From contig NZ_CP048914.1 in the NCBI RefSeq assembly GCF_014023125.1, positions 1,826,698 to 1,890,697 on the forward strand: a DNA stretch of 64,000 bases, written 5' to 3'. The notes under the pieces were generated by a model, which made no database searches, was not told the DNA's origin, and saw only the letters and a list, made by a program, of their open reading frames with translations. This document shows positions 24,217-33,418 of the stretch, one piece after another. Both the position numbers and the translations under genes were made by a program. This DNA is from Candidatus Xianfuyuplasma coldseepsis. Its GTDB lineage: Bacteria; Bacillota_I; Bacilli_A; Izemoplasmatales; Izemoplasmataceae. Every line of letters begins with the position of its first letter. Within the stretch, counting starts at the first letter, position 1.

Positions 24217-25017
24217 CTAATCCCTTCTTTCAAACATACTCCACATACCGATTTCTTCAAATCCTAAACGGATGTATATCGCACCGGCTTTGGGATTGTC
24301 ATAGAACAAACATAAGTCCTTCTCTTTTTCAATCAGATATCGTGATAACAAGCGCTTCATCAAGCGACTTGCATACCCGCGATTGCGATAATCGGGATGG
24401 GTGGCAACTGCAACGACCATACCGTTGATTGTCGTTTCAGCGGTAACGGCAACAGTGCTGACAATCTGTCCATCTTCTTCAATGAAATACGTATCCCCCA
24501 TTTGAATGCTTAAGGCTTTGGATTCGATGAACTCGGCTTTTGATTTTTTAAAAATCCCAAATTCTGTTATAAGCGATAATAAATCATACAAACGTCCCAT
24601 ATCCTCTGTCGTTTGGACAAGATGAATCTCGGGATCATTGATTGACTCGACTTGTACAGTCTCTTTGTTGGTCGCACAAAAGTACTCGAGTTTTTCATCA
24701 AAGTTATCAAGATATGGTTTGACCAACTTCATAATGTCTGTTTTCCCACTAATGTAGGCTAAATCATGTTGTTTCATGATGTCAAGATAGGCGGGGTTAA
24801 ACACATCTTTTTCAGTATAAAATATGCCGTGTTCGCGATATCGCAACAGCAAACTTATAATCTGTTGGTGTTCATCTTCCTCGATGTAGACATGCTGAAA
24901 ATCACTATCAAAACCAAAGTGTTCAATATCGCCGATGGGGAAGATATTATACGAGGGATTTTGGTATAGATAGTTCAAGACATTCGTTCGATCGGTTTCT
25001 GTGCATAATCGGATCAT
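24217..25017 (-). CDS. GNAT-family N-acetyltransferase of unknown substrate
   Basis: 266 residues from the ATG at 25015-25017, which follows the dtd stop by one base with GGAG in the dtd 3' end; open frame extends 33 codons upstream but lies inside dtd. The C-terminal 110 residues carry the acetyl-CoA-binding region (VAVATHPDYRNRGYASRLMKR; given without flanks) and FYDNPKAGAIYIRLGFEEIG, like the FR47 group. The N-terminal half looks like a degenerate second GNAT-like domain. The substrate is not predictable. Gene order suggests it is simply co-expressed with relA and dtd. Confidence 0.82.
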   Translation of the reverse strand: MIRLCTETDRTNVLNYLYQNPSYNIFPIGDIEHFGFDSDFQHVYIEEDEHQQIISLLLRYREHGIFYTEKDVFNPAYLDIMKQHDLAYISGKTDIMKLVKPYLDNFDEKLEYFCATNKETVQVESINDPEIHLVQTTEDMGRLYDLLSLITEFGIFKKSKAEFIESKALSIQMGDTYFIEEDGQIVSTVAVTAETTINGMVVAVATHPDYRNRGYASRLMKRLLSRYLIEKEKDLCLFYDNPKAGAIYIRLGFEEIGMWSMFERRD

Positions 25018-25018
25018 A

Positions 25019-25459
25019 TTATTTCTCCAAAAGGATGGTAACGGGACCATCATTGATTGCTTCAATAACCATATGTTCACCAAACTGTCCCGTTGCGACA
25101 GGTATGTGGTGAACATCTTCTAACTCCTTGTTAAAGGCGTAATATAGTTCTTCTGCTTGAATCGGATTCATTGCCTCGGTAAACGATGGACGATTCCCTT
25201 TTTTAGCATCGCCATATAACGTAAACTGAGAGATGCTTAAAACGGCGTAACCACAATCTTGTAGCGATTGATTCAATTTCCCATTTTCATCTTCAAATAC
25301 CCGTAGTTTAGCAACTTTTTTCGCGAGATATCGGACTTCATCGATCGTATCGCTATGGGTAAACCCAACAAACACGACAAATCCAGCATCAATTGCACCC
25401 ACAATGTGTTGATTGACAAGGCAGGATGCTTGGGATACACGTTGAACAACAAGTTTCAT
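25019..25459 (-). CDS. dtd: D-aminoacyl-tRNA deacylase
   Basis: Hydrolyses D-amino acids (and Gly mischarged on tRNA-Ala) from tRNA. The two family signatures are present: SISQFTLYGDAKKGNRPSF around residue 77 (containing the SQFTL motif) and NDGPVTILL at the C-terminus (the NxGPVT/GP cross-subunit motif). Its 146 residues are standard. The start overlaps the relA stop by one base, an order common in Bacillota. Together with HisRS, AspRS, ArgRS and GlyRS nearby it belongs to translation quality control. Confidence 0.95.
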   Translation of the reverse strand: MKLVVQRVSQASCLVNQHIVGAIDAGFVVFVGFTHSDTIDEVRYLAKKVAKLRVFEDENGKLNQSLQDCGYAVLSISQFTLYGDAKKGNRPSFTEAMNPIQAEELYYAFNKELEDVHHIPVATGQFGEHMVIEAINDGPVTILLEK

Positions 25460-27630
25460 TATTTCATCATCCGTTCGATGCTAAAGACATCGGAGATGTT
25501 TTGTAAACTACGGATGATTCCTTGTAGTTCTTTACGATTCTTAATCGATACTTTTAGTTTAATAATTCCTTCTAAACGGCGATTAGTCGATGCGGCTACT
25601 TGAATCACTTTTCCTTGATTGGAAGTGACAGTATTGATAATCTCCGCTAATACGTTATCGCGGTTTTGAACGATAATACGCAGATTTACCGAATATTGTT
25701 TGGTATTGTCATTACCCCAAAATACATCGATATAGCGTTTTTTATCAAGGGCTTTTAAATTGTTGCATTCGCGGCGATGAACGGCAATACCAGTTCCTTT
25801 GGAGATGTATCCCGTAATCGGATCTCCTGGAATCGGGGTACAACAATTAGATAGCTTGATGGACGGATTTTGCAATCCTTCAACAATGATGTTGGTATCG
25901 GATTTTTGATCCAAATAGACCGACTCATTAATCCGTTGAATCAGGTCTTCTTCGGTGTATTCTTCTTTTTCGACTAGCGCATTTACCGCACTACCCGGTG
26001 AAATGGTATTTTTACCAATTTCGAAATACAAATCATCAATGGTTTTAGCGCCTTTTTTACTAAATAATTGTTTCACTTTTTTATCGTTTAGTTCGACTTT
26101 TGCATTGCGCTGTTGGAGTTCTCTTTGAAAGTCTTCACGTCCCATTTCAATTAACACCGAACGACGTTTTTTATTGAGATAGCTCTTTATTTTCGACCGG
26201 GCATTAGACGTTTTAACAATCTTTAACCAGTTATCGTTTGGACCAAACGAGTTCACACTGGTTTTCATATTGACGATATCACCGGTTTTTAATTCGTATT
26301 CAAGCGGAACAATCTTCCCATTGACAATCGCACCAACGGTTTCAATCCCCACTTGGGTATGAATTCGGAAGGCAAAGTCAAGGGGTGTTGATCCAGCGGG
26401 TAAGTCGATAATATCACCATTTGGTGTAAACACGTAAACATTGGAGTTAAAGATATCATCTCGTAGTAAGTTGACAACATCACTGTCATTGTCGCTTTCT
26501 TTCGTGAATTTTACCAAGTCCCCATACCATTTTAATTTTTCCATGACTTCATCCGTCATTTTTCGTGGTGACACATTTTCCTTGTAAGCCCAATGTGCAG
26601 CGACCCCATACTCAGCAATGTGATCCATTTCTTCGGTTCGTATTTGAATCTCGTATACCTTACCATTGGCAATTACAGAGGTATGTAGGGATTGGTACAA
26701 GTTGGGTTTTGGCATCGCAATGTAGTCTTTAAAGCGATTGGGAATCGGTGTCCATTTGGAGTGAATAATTCCGATTGTCCGATAACAGTCTTCAATCGAA
26801 TCAACGATAATCCGTAACGCAAGCAAATCGTAGATGTCTTCAAATTCTTTGTTGCGATCAACCATTTTTTTATGGACGGAATAGATGTTTTTAATTCGAC
26901 CCATAACATTGGATTGAATATTGTTTTCTGATAGTAAATAATCAATATTAGTCTGCATCATTTTCAAGTCTTTTTCGCGGTTGTGTTTCGTATCCGCAAT
27001 CAACTGAGCAATGCGACGATACTTATGGTTTTGAAGATATTTGAAACAGGTATCTTCCAGTTCTGCTTTCATCACATACATCCCTAAACGGTGAGCTAAA
27101 GGGGCGTAAATATCCATCGTTTCACGGGCGATACGTTGTTGTTTTTCAGGTGGCAAAGCACCCAGTGTTCGAATGTTGTTTAAACGATCTGCGAGTTTGA
27201 CGATGACAACACGAATATCGCGGGACATCGCCAGTAACATTTTTTGATAGTTTTTCGCCTGGGCGGCAATTTTCGCTTTTTCATGATCGGTCTCTTTAAA
27301 CTTATACTGACCTAATTTGGTAACCCCTTCGATTAAAAGGGCAACATCTTCACCGAATTGCTGTTTCACATCGGAGAATGTTGCCGGAGTATCTTCTAAG
27401 ACGTCGTGTAAAAGCCCAGCCATTATTGTGGTTGGGTCGGTTTGATATTCACTGAGAATCATGGCAACATCTAAGGGATGAACAATGTATTCATCACCGC
27501 TTTTGCGATATTGTCCTTCGTGCATTTTTTTGGCATAATCAAAGGCTTCTTTGATGTTGTTGATATCAGTGGTATTTGTGATATACGTTGAAACTTCTGC
27601 AATCAATCGTTCAACATTGGCTGTTGCCAT
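25459..27630 (-). CDS. relA: Bifunctional (p)ppGpp synthetase/hydrolase, RelA/SpoT (Rsh) family
   Basis: Rsh makes and degrades the alarmone (p)ppGpp. The hydrolase HD domain has H51, H75-D76 and E79-D80 (LLHDVLEDT), so hydrolysis should be active. The synthetase domain has RIKNIYSVHKKM and the substrate region NRFKDYIAMPKPNLYQSLHT (given in parts). A TGS domain (VYVFTPNGDIIDLPAGSTPLDFA, about residue 392 on) and a C-terminal ACT domain follow. The 723 residues are full length. It sits 12 bases after apt and touches dtd. This is the enzyme that would respond to amino-acid starvation signalled by the ribosome. Confidence 0.95.
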   Translation of the reverse strand: MATANVERLIAEVSTYITNTTDINNIKEAFDYAKKMHEGQYRKSGDEYIVHPLDVAMILSEYQTDPTTIMAGLLHDVLEDTPATFSDVKQQFGEDVALLIEGVTKLGQYKFKETDHEKAKIAAQAKNYQKMLLAMSRDIRVVIVKLADRLNNIRTLGALPPEKQQRIARETMDIYAPLAHRLGMYVMKAELEDTCFKYLQNHKYRRIAQLIADTKHNREKDLKMMQTNIDYLLSENNIQSNVMGRIKNIYSVHKKMVDRNKEFEDIYDLLALRIIVDSIEDCYRTIGIIHSKWTPIPNRFKDYIAMPKPNLYQSLHTSVIANGKVYEIQIRTEEMDHIAEYGVAAHWAYKENVSPRKMTDEVMEKLKWYGDLVKFTKESDNDSDVVNLLRDDIFNSNVYVFTPNGDIIDLPAGSTPLDFAFRIHTQVGIETVGAIVNGKIVPLEYELKTGDIVNMKTSVNSFGPNDNWLKIVKTSNARSKIKSYLNKKRRSVLIEMGREDFQRELQQRNAKVELNDKKVKQLFSKKGAKTIDDLYFEIGKNTISPGSAVNALVEKEEYTEEDLIQRINESVYLDQKSDTNIIVEGLQNPSIKLSNCCTPIPGDPITGYISKGTGIAVHRRECNNLKALDKKRYIDVFWGNDNTKQYSVNLRIIVQNRDNVLAEIINTVTSNQGKVIQVAASTNRRLEGIIKLKVSIKNRKELQGIIRSLQNISDVFSIERMMK

Positions 27631-27642
27631 ACGATCACCTTC

Positions 27643-28155
27643 TTAGAATTTCATCAACGATAATACGTTATACCCTTCTAATTTTTGGCGGCCTTGCAGT
27701 TCCACAAGTTCTATCAAAAAGGCTAGTCCTACGACTTCCCCACCCGATTCTTCTACCAAATGGATGGCAGCATCGATGGTTCCACCGGTTGCTAATAAAT
27801 CATCAATAATGAGAACGCGTTGTCCGGGTTTGACATCCCCTTTGTGAAGACAAAGCGTATTGCTTCCATATTCCAAATCATAACTGTGTTCAATCACTTC
27901 TCGGGGAAGTTTACCAGGTTTTCGTACTGGTATGAATCCGAGACCAAGTTGGGTTGCAACGGGGCATCCAAAGATAAACCCGCGCGCATCAGGGCCAACA
28001 ATAATATCTGCATTGATTTGCTTGGTGAAATCAACAAACTGCTTGGTTGCATAACGAAATGCTTCACCATCCCCAATTAACGGGGTAATGTCTTTAAACT
28101 GAATTCCTTTAATTGGAAAATCTGGCACATTGGCAATATAGTCTTTTAAATTCAT
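27643..28155 (-). CDS. apt: Adenine phosphoribosyltransferase
   Basis: Salvages adenine with PRPP to [19 protein letters not shown] is the N-terminal family signature, [10 protein letters not shown] follows, and [17 protein letters not shown] is the PRPP-binding loop. The length is 170 residues from the ATG at 28153-28155, which follows GGAGGAG; an in-frame ATG 7 codons upstream has no site. The gene is followed by relA after 12 bases, as in other Bacillota, and ppGpp is known to inhibit some purine phosphoribosyltransferases. A 20-bp palindrome sits immediately upstream of its -10 box. Confidence 0.95.
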   Translation of the reverse strand: MNLKDYIANVPDFPIKGIQFKDITPLIGDGEAFRYATKQFVDFTKQINADIIVGPDARGFIFGCPVATQLGLGFIPVRKPGKLPREVIEHSYDLEYGSNTLCLHKGDVKPGQRVLIIDDLLATGGTIDAAIHLVEESGGEVVGLAFLIELVELQGRQKLEGYNVLSLMKF

Positions 28156-28184
28156 ATGGTCTCCTCCATTATTCACTTACACTT

Positions 28185-28210
28185 ATTATACCAAATAACG
28201 AGTTATTTGG
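28185..28210 (-). promoter_or_regulatory. apt promoter with an adjoining 20-bp palindrome
   Basis: TATAAT (28185-28190) on the minus strand is immediately preceded by CCAAATAAC-GA-GTTATTTGG at 28191-28210, a perfect 9-bp inverted repeat. It fills the spacer and -35 position, where no -35 consensus is seen. There is no T-run, so it is not a standard terminator for recJ, whose stop lies 8 bases upstream. An operator is the simplest reading. Confidence 0.5.
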
Positions 28211-28218
28211 AGTAACTT

Positions 28219-29793
28219 TTAGTTTTTTGTGTAATAATCATCAATTATGATTTGTTTTTTATACCGACCCCGGAAATAATTCACATCAAGACGGCCCAGA
28301 AGTGTTACCGGATTGGTTTTGTTTAATTTATTATAGAGAGTTTTATTGTTAAAGAAAATCGCTTCACTGTCATGACCAATGATGAGTTTTGTATGTTCTC
28401 CTTTGATTAGGTATCGATTATCTGGATAGATATCTTTAAATACAAAGACGGCATCTTTTAAATCATATCGTTCCAATTCAGTAATCTGATTGATATCCAA
28501 GGTTTGAATATCGATGTATCCTTCAGCTACCGTACTATCATCTCGGTGTGCCGTTGGTATTTGCTCATTGAATCGATCTTTAAACTCGTCAAGAAGCTCT
28601 TTCTTAAATTCTAATCCCGCGGCATTTTGATGCCCTCCATAACGAATTAGCAAATCCTTTAACTGATCCAAGACATAAATGACATCAATTCCACTGTAGG
28701 AACGAATGCTTCCACGATAGGTGAATTCATCTTCTTTTAGGACAACACTGACTTTGCTAAATTCGTTGGCTAAACGCGATGCAACAATACCCAGTACCCC
28801 TTCATGCATTCGCGGTGAATGGACTATAATACTGGGCTCTGTATGATTTAGTTTTAATACGGATTCTTGGTACAACACTTGCGTTAGTTTTTTACGTCGA
28901 TTGTTGGTTTCCTCAATCTCGGTAATGTATCGTAATGCTTCTTGTGTGTTCGTCGCTTCGAGTAGATGAACGGCTAATTTTGCACTTTTCATCCGACCAC
29001 AAGCATTTATTCGTGGTGCGATTTTATATTGAACATCAGCCACAGAAGGGGTTGTGATGTCTAAGAATGCAAGTAAGTTACGCAAGCCTTCATTGGACGA
29101 ATGGGCAAGTTTTTGTAATCCAACGTTGACAAAAGCGCGGTTTTCTTCAACGAGTGGCATCATATCAGCAATCGTTCCCAAGGCAACAATGTCGATATAT
29201 TCCAATGCTTCTTCACCGATTAATGCTTGGGCAAGTTTAAAGGCGACACCGACTCCAGCAAGTGGTTTAAATGGATACTCGCATAACTGTGTATGAAGAA
29301 TACTGAATGCATTGGGTAATTCCGCTTCACTTTCATGATGATCGGTAACAATCACGTCAATATTATTCTCCGTTAGAATTTTGACTTCTTCGATACTCTT
29401 AATACCATTATCTACTGTGATGACAAGGTCGTATCCTTCATTGACGATATCAAAGGTTTTGGAATAGGATAATCCATACCCATCAACAAATCGATTGGGA
29501 ATGTCATAATCAATTTTTGCACCGAGTTCTTGCAGAACCCTGTATATTAAAAATGTACTCGTAATTCCATCAACATCGTAGTCACCATACACTAAAATGG
29601 ATTGCTTATTTTCAATCGCATGCATAATCCGGTCAACTGACTTTTGCATGTCCTTTAGGAGGTAGGGATCATGAAAAGAACGTTCATCCAACTGGAATAA
29701 CGCTTGGTAGTTATCAACGCCTCGAGCGCGGTAAATGTCCCTGACCAAATTATTTTGATCAAGATCCTTATTTTTTATTTTCCATGTAAACAT
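28219..29793 (-). CDS. recJ: Single-stranded-DNA-specific exonuclease RecJ
   Basis: A 5'-3' ssDNA exonuclease of the DHH family used in recombination and mismatch/base excision repair. YGDYDVDGITST (residues 69-80) is motif I, VTVDNGIKS motif II and VTDHHE motif III with the DHH. The DHHA1 domain shows GGHQNAAGLEF. At 524 residues it is short: it ends after the OB domain and lacks the extra C-terminal domain of the longer Bacillus form. It starts 34 bases after argS. Confidence 0.93.
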   Translation of the reverse strand: MFTWKIKNKDLDQNNLVRDIYRARGVDNYQALFQLDERSFHDPYLLKDMQKSVDRIMHAIENKQSILVYGDYDVDGITSTFLIYRVLQELGAKIDYDIPNRFVDGYGLSYSKTFDIVNEGYDLVITVDNGIKSIEEVKILTENNIDVIVTDHHESEAELPNAFSILHTQLCEYPFKPLAGVGVAFKLAQALIGEEALEYIDIVALGTIADMMPLVEENRAFVNVGLQKLAHSSNEGLRNLLAFLDITTPSVADVQYKIAPRINACGRMKSAKLAVHLLEATNTQEALRYITEIEETNNRRKKLTQVLYQESVLKLNHTEPSIIVHSPRMHEGVLGIVASRLANEFSKVSVVLKEDEFTYRGSIRSYSGIDVIYVLDQLKDLLIRYGGHQNAAGLEFKKELLDEFKDRFNEQIPTAHRDDSTVAEGYIDIQTLDINQITELERYDLKDAVFVFKDIYPDNRYLIKGEHTKLIIGHDSEAIFFNNKTLYNKLNKTNPVTLLGRLDVNYFRGRYKKQIIIDDYYTKN

Positions 29794-29827
29794 CTGTATC
29801 TCCTAACCTTTGATTGCTATCGACCGC

Positions 29828-31480
29828 CTACATTTTCTCTGGTGCACTTACACCAATTAATGAAAGTGCGTTTTGTAAGACGATTTGACAAGCATTTAGA
29901 ATTGCTAAACGTTCTTGTGTCTTTAACTGGTCATCTTGAATGACATAATCGGAATTATAAAAACTATGAAATGCTGTAGCCACTTGATAGATGTAGTTTA
30001 CCAATCGATGTGGTTGTCGCGATTCCGCTGCAGATTTAATAACTGCGGGGTACTGTGAAAGAAGGACAACGAGCTCGATTGTCTTATCGTTATCGATTGT
30101 TTTAAATGTATGTTGTTTGTGATCAAAGTCGATTCCTTGAACGGATGCTTTCTCAAAAATACTATGTATACGAGCATGCGCATATTGCACATAATATACC
30201 GGGTTTTCATTGGTTTGGCGGATGGCTAAATCCAAATCAAGATCCATTTGCGAATTCAAGGAGCGTGCAGCAAAGAAATATCGGATTGGGTCGGCACCGA
30301 CTTCATCAATTAAATCGCCCAAAGTAATCGCCTTACCACTGCGCTTAGACATTTTCACCTCTTCACCGTTTTGCAAAACTTTCACCATCTGTAATAAGTC
30401 AACTTCTAATAAATCACTACGTCCACCAATCATTTCAATGGCCGCTTTTAGCCGTGAAATATATCCGTGATGATCACTACCAAGAATATCAATCAGTTTT
30501 GTATACCCACGATCCAACTTGTTTTTATGATAGGCAATATCCGGGGTAACATATGTGAAATTCCCGTCACTCTTAATGATGACACGATCTTTTTCATCAC
30601 CGTACTCACTGGTTTTTAACCAAATTGCACCATCTTTCTCATAGGTGAAGTCATTGTTTTTCAAATACGTGACAACTTTATTTACTTCGTCGTTCTCATA
30701 TAGGCTTTTTTCACTGAACCAAATATCAAATTCAACGCCAAAACGGTCCAAGTCAACGCGTAATCCATCTAATAAGCGATGCACGCCAAAATTGCGGAAG
30801 AATGCTTCACCATCTTCGTCGACAAACCGTTTTCCATATTCCTGTTGTACTTCTTTTGCCAAATTAATAATTTCTGGTCCGAAATACCCATCGTCAATCA
30901 TCGGATAGTCCGGATTAAACAATTGTTGGTAGCGTGCATTAATGCTTTTCGCGAGATTATTAATTTGATTACCAGCATCATTAACATAGTATTCACGTGT
31001 CACTTGGTATCCAGCTTTGTTCAATATTCGTGCTAAGGAATCCCCTGCTGCTGCACCTCGGGCATGACCGATATGAATTGCTCCAGTAGGATTTACCGAA
31101 ACAAACTCAATGTTGTAATGTTGTCCATTTCCAATAGTAAGATCACCATAATGGAATCCTTCTTGATTAATGACATTGACAGTATCCAAAACAAACGATG
31201 GGTCTAAATAGAAGTTAATAAAACCCGGTTTTGCGACTTGAACCTCTTTCAGTGGCAGATTATCGATAGATAATTGTGCAACAATGTCTTCTGCAATTAA
31301 CAAGGGGGCTTTTCGTGCAACCCGTGCATATTTCATGGCAATGTTTGACGAATAATCGCCATTACTATTGTCTTTTGGCACTTCAAGTTCGATCTCAATT
31401 GCGTCATCAAACCACGCCAAACTTTGTAATGCTGCTGCTATTTCATCTTTAATTTTTAGTTGTAGTTGTTCAATGTTCAT
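29828..31480 (-). CDS. argS: Arginyl-tRNA synthetase
   Basis: Class I synthetase of 550 residues. The HIGH motif appears as HIGHARG (PTGAIHIGHARGAAAGD), the KMSKS region as KMSKRSGKAITLGDLI, and the C-terminal anticodon-binding DALR domain includes NPVYYVQYAHARIHSI. The N-terminal Add-1 domain is present. The ATG at 31478-31480 follows AGGTGA. It begins 9 bases after the NadC-like gene, so it is in the same transcript as the Fic-like and NadC-like genes. No T-box is seen in front of it, so that promoter probably sets its expression. Confidence 0.95.
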   Translation of the reverse strand: MNIEQLQLKIKDEIAAALQSLAWFDDAIEIELEVPKDNSNGDYSSNIAMKYARVARKAPLLIAEDIVAQLSIDNLPLKEVQVAKPGFINFYLDPSFVLDTVNVINQEGFHYGDLTIGNGQHYNIEFVSVNPTGAIHIGHARGAAAGDSLARILNKAGYQVTREYYVNDAGNQINNLAKSINARYQQLFNPDYPMIDDGYFGPEIINLAKEVQQEYGKRFVDEDGEAFFRNFGVHRLLDGLRVDLDRFGVEFDIWFSEKSLYENDEVNKVVTYLKNNDFTYEKDGAIWLKTSEYGDEKDRVIIKSDGNFTYVTPDIAYHKNKLDRGYTKLIDILGSDHHGYISRLKAAIEMIGGRSDLLEVDLLQMVKVLQNGEEVKMSKRSGKAITLGDLIDEVGADPIRYFFAARSLNSQMDLDLDLAIRQTNENPVYYVQYAHARIHSIFEKASVQGIDFDHKQHTFKTIDNDKTIELVVLLSQYPAVIKSAAESRQPHRLVNYIYQVATAFHSFYNSDYVIQDDQLKTQERLAILNACQIVLQNALSLIGVSAPEKM

Positions 31481-31489
31481 TCGTATCAC

Positions 31490-32317
31490 CTATGTGTTTA
31501 TTTTTATTTCGATGTCTAACCCATTACTTGAAGCGATAAATTGATCAATGCTAATAAAGTGTACACCCCATTCACCAAGTGTAATTAGGGTGTCTTTATC
31601 ATAGTTGATTCGTGCTTCAAGTACTTTATTCTGTGTGTTATTTTCAATACAAACTTTCATATCTTCTAACGTCATATGATACAGCATGATCATATCACAT
31701 GCAGATTGTTGTGCTTCAACAAACGATGCTATTGATGTTACTTGAACCTCAATTATCACATTGTGGTCAATTTGATTCTTGATTTGATTCACCATGTCAA
31801 TGATTGTTCGATTTGAAACACTGTGGTCTTGTGTAATCACGGCAATGTCATGAAGATTCACTGCATGATTGATACCACCACCATCAATAACTGCTTGCCG
31901 TTCTAAATGACGAATACCTGGAGTTGTTTGTCTCGTATCAAGAATTTTGGCATCTGTATGTTCAATTAACTGTACATATTTTGACACAACAGATGCAATA
32001 CCACCCATATGACGAAGAATATTCAATGCAATCGTTTTGCCATGTAGAATTGATTTCAAAGAACCACTCAATATAGCTATTATATCGCCATTTTCTACAA
32101 ATGACCCATCTGGATTCAGGACTTTTATATAGATCGATTGATCCAACATATCATATAGTTGTTGGACAATATCAATCCCACTAACCACACCAGTCTCATG
32201 AGCAATGATGATTGCTTCACACATTTCTGATTCAAGTACATGATCAGTTGTGATGTCTCCTTGTCCTAAATCTTCTCCAATGACACGTTCAAGAAAGGAT
32301 TGAATTTTGTTGTTCAT
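31490..32317 (-). CDS. NadC-fold (quinolinate phosphoribosyltransferase-like) protein with a degenerate active site
   Basis: 275 residues align along their length with NadC: GEDLGQGDIT, IALNILRHMGGIASVVSKYV, ILDTRQTTPGIRHLE, DGGGINH, and GVHFISIDQF. Yet residues that bind quinolinate and PRPP in NadC are changed by my alignment: T95 for the Arg of ERTALN, Q130 for the Lys of TRKT, A152 for the Arg of NHR, T162 for the Lys of LIKENH, and Y213 for the Asp of MLDN. R129, H151 and E190 remain. I infer that ordinary quinolinate phosphoribosyltransferase activity is doubtful. No nadA or nadB is in the window. It lies 9 bases after the Fic-like gene and 9 bases before argS. Confidence 0.75.
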   Translation of the reverse strand: MNNKIQSFLERVIGEDLGQGDITTDHVLESEMCEAIIIAHETGVVSGIDIVQQLYDMLDQSIYIKVLNPDGSFVENGDIIAILSGSLKSILHGKTIALNILRHMGGIASVVSKYVQLIEHTDAKILDTRQTTPGIRHLERQAVIDGGGINHAVNLHDIAVITQDHSVSNRTIIDMVNQIKNQIDHNVIIEVQVTSIASFVEAQQSACDMIMLYHMTLEDMKVCIENNTQNKVLEARINYDKDTLITLGEWGVHFISIDQFIASSNGLDIEIKINT

Positions 32318-32326
32318 AGTACGATC

Positions 32327-33397
32327 CTATAATTTTAAATCTAATTGTTCAAAACGAAGTTTCTTACTGTTTGTTTCTACCAATTTCATCCATTTCGCAC
32401 TTCGTCCTTTTCCAAGTGGTCGAATTTTTTTGTCGTCACGTAATCGTTTTAGGGTACGATTGATTGTTGAGTCAGAAATATATGGATGAACATTACGAAT
32501 GTCATCTTTACTAAAAATTTCTGGTAGTTTTAAGATGGTGTTTTCAACATTATCGGATTTATTCAAGTGTTTATCAAACTGATAGTCGCGAACAAGATCG
32601 TTCAACGTTTCATATGCATTCATTGAAAATTCGAGTACTAATTGATGCAATGGTAAAATCTGGGCATAGCCCATTTCCCAGTTGAAACTAGATCGAATAA
32701 CGGCTTCATTAAAGTCTTCACGACGTTTATAGAGCAACTCAAAGAAGCTGATGTATTCAAACACTTCGTACCCACTTGTTAATAGCAATATAAACATCAA
32801 CATCAATCCAACTTCTTGATTTTTGTCATAAAACGGATTGATATGTATGAAATCAATGTAAAAATTCATAATGATATAAGCAACTTCATACTCTTGATGC
32901 TCAAGTGCACGTTGATATAAGTGGATTAACTGTTCTAAGGATTCACGAGTACTTCCATTCTTACTGGTTAATAAGGAGGTTGTTTTGCCTGTAGATTTTA
33001 GTTTACGAAATTGCAGTTTTTGAGGGGTAACCAAATCGGAATACAAAAATCGTGCTAAGTCTTGAATTTCCGAGACGAGCAACTCAAATGAATCTGCATC
33101 CTCGTGGATTTTAATAAACGCATTGTAAATTTGAAGAACCAACCGTTCTTCTTTGTTTTTTGTTTTTACACCCTTATAAATCAACGACTTAAACCGTGCA
33201 TCCGAGACTTTAACATCAAATAATCGTGAAAAATAATACGTATTATTACGTACCGTTTGTCGCACCATTACTTCATAATCGCCCTCTAATACATCATGAT
33301 TGTGTCGATTATTTCCAATCGACTTGTACAGTCGAATATAATCCATAATCACATCGTTTGGTATTTGAGTGCGTGTAAGATTTTGCATACAATTCAT
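32327..33397 (-). CDS. Fic-fold protein with degenerate active site and C-terminal winged helix
   Basis: 356 residues. The Fic core (about 90-225) keeps the helical framework and the approach FIHINPFYDKNQEVG, where active Fic enzymes have HPFxDGNGR: the catalytic His is N187, GNGR is K192-N193-Q194-E195, and only P188, F189, D191 and N193 remain. Residues about 285-345 form a winged helix (SDSTINRTLKRLRDDKKIRPLGKG; given as STINRTLKRLRDDKKI), as in regulator-type Fic proteins. AMPylation looks unlikely; DNA binding is plausible. AGGTGA precedes the ATG and a good promoter precedes it. It leads the operon with the NadC-like gene, argS and recJ. Confidence 0.7.
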   Translation of the reverse strand: MNCMQNLTRTQIPNDVIMDYIRLYKSIGNNRHNHDVLEGDYEVMVRQTVRNNTYYFSRLFDVKVSDARFKSLIYKGVKTKNKEERLVLQIYNAFIKIHEDADSFELLVSEIQDLARFLYSDLVTPQKLQFRKLKSTGKTTSLLTSKNGSTRESLEQLIHLYQRALEHQEYEVAYIIMNFYIDFIHINPFYDKNQEVGLMLMFILLLTSGYEVFEYISFFELLYKRREDFNEAVIRSSFNWEMGYAQILPLHQLVLEFSMNAYETLNDLVRDYQFDKHLNKSDNVENTILKLPEIFSKDDIRNVHPYISDSTINRTLKRLRDDKKIRPLGKGRSAKWMKLVETNSKKLRFEQLDLKL

Positions 33398-33418
33398 AAA
33401 TTCACCTCAAACATAACA

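Noticed and set aside
23617-25017. The two adjacent acetyltransferases as a toxin-antitoxin (GNAT-RHH) module
   Set aside because: Both are long GNAT proteins, and there is no small DNA-binding antitoxin gene; they simply trail the relA-dtd operon.
28191-28210. The apt palindrome as a recJ terminator
   Set aside because: A perfect stem but followed by TATAATAAG rather than a T-run; kept as an operator candidate instead.
31490-32317. NadC-like gene as ModD (molybdenum-linked NadC paralogue)
   Set aside because: No molybdate transport or cofactor genes nearby, and the TRxT Lys, which I expect in ModD as well, is also lost.
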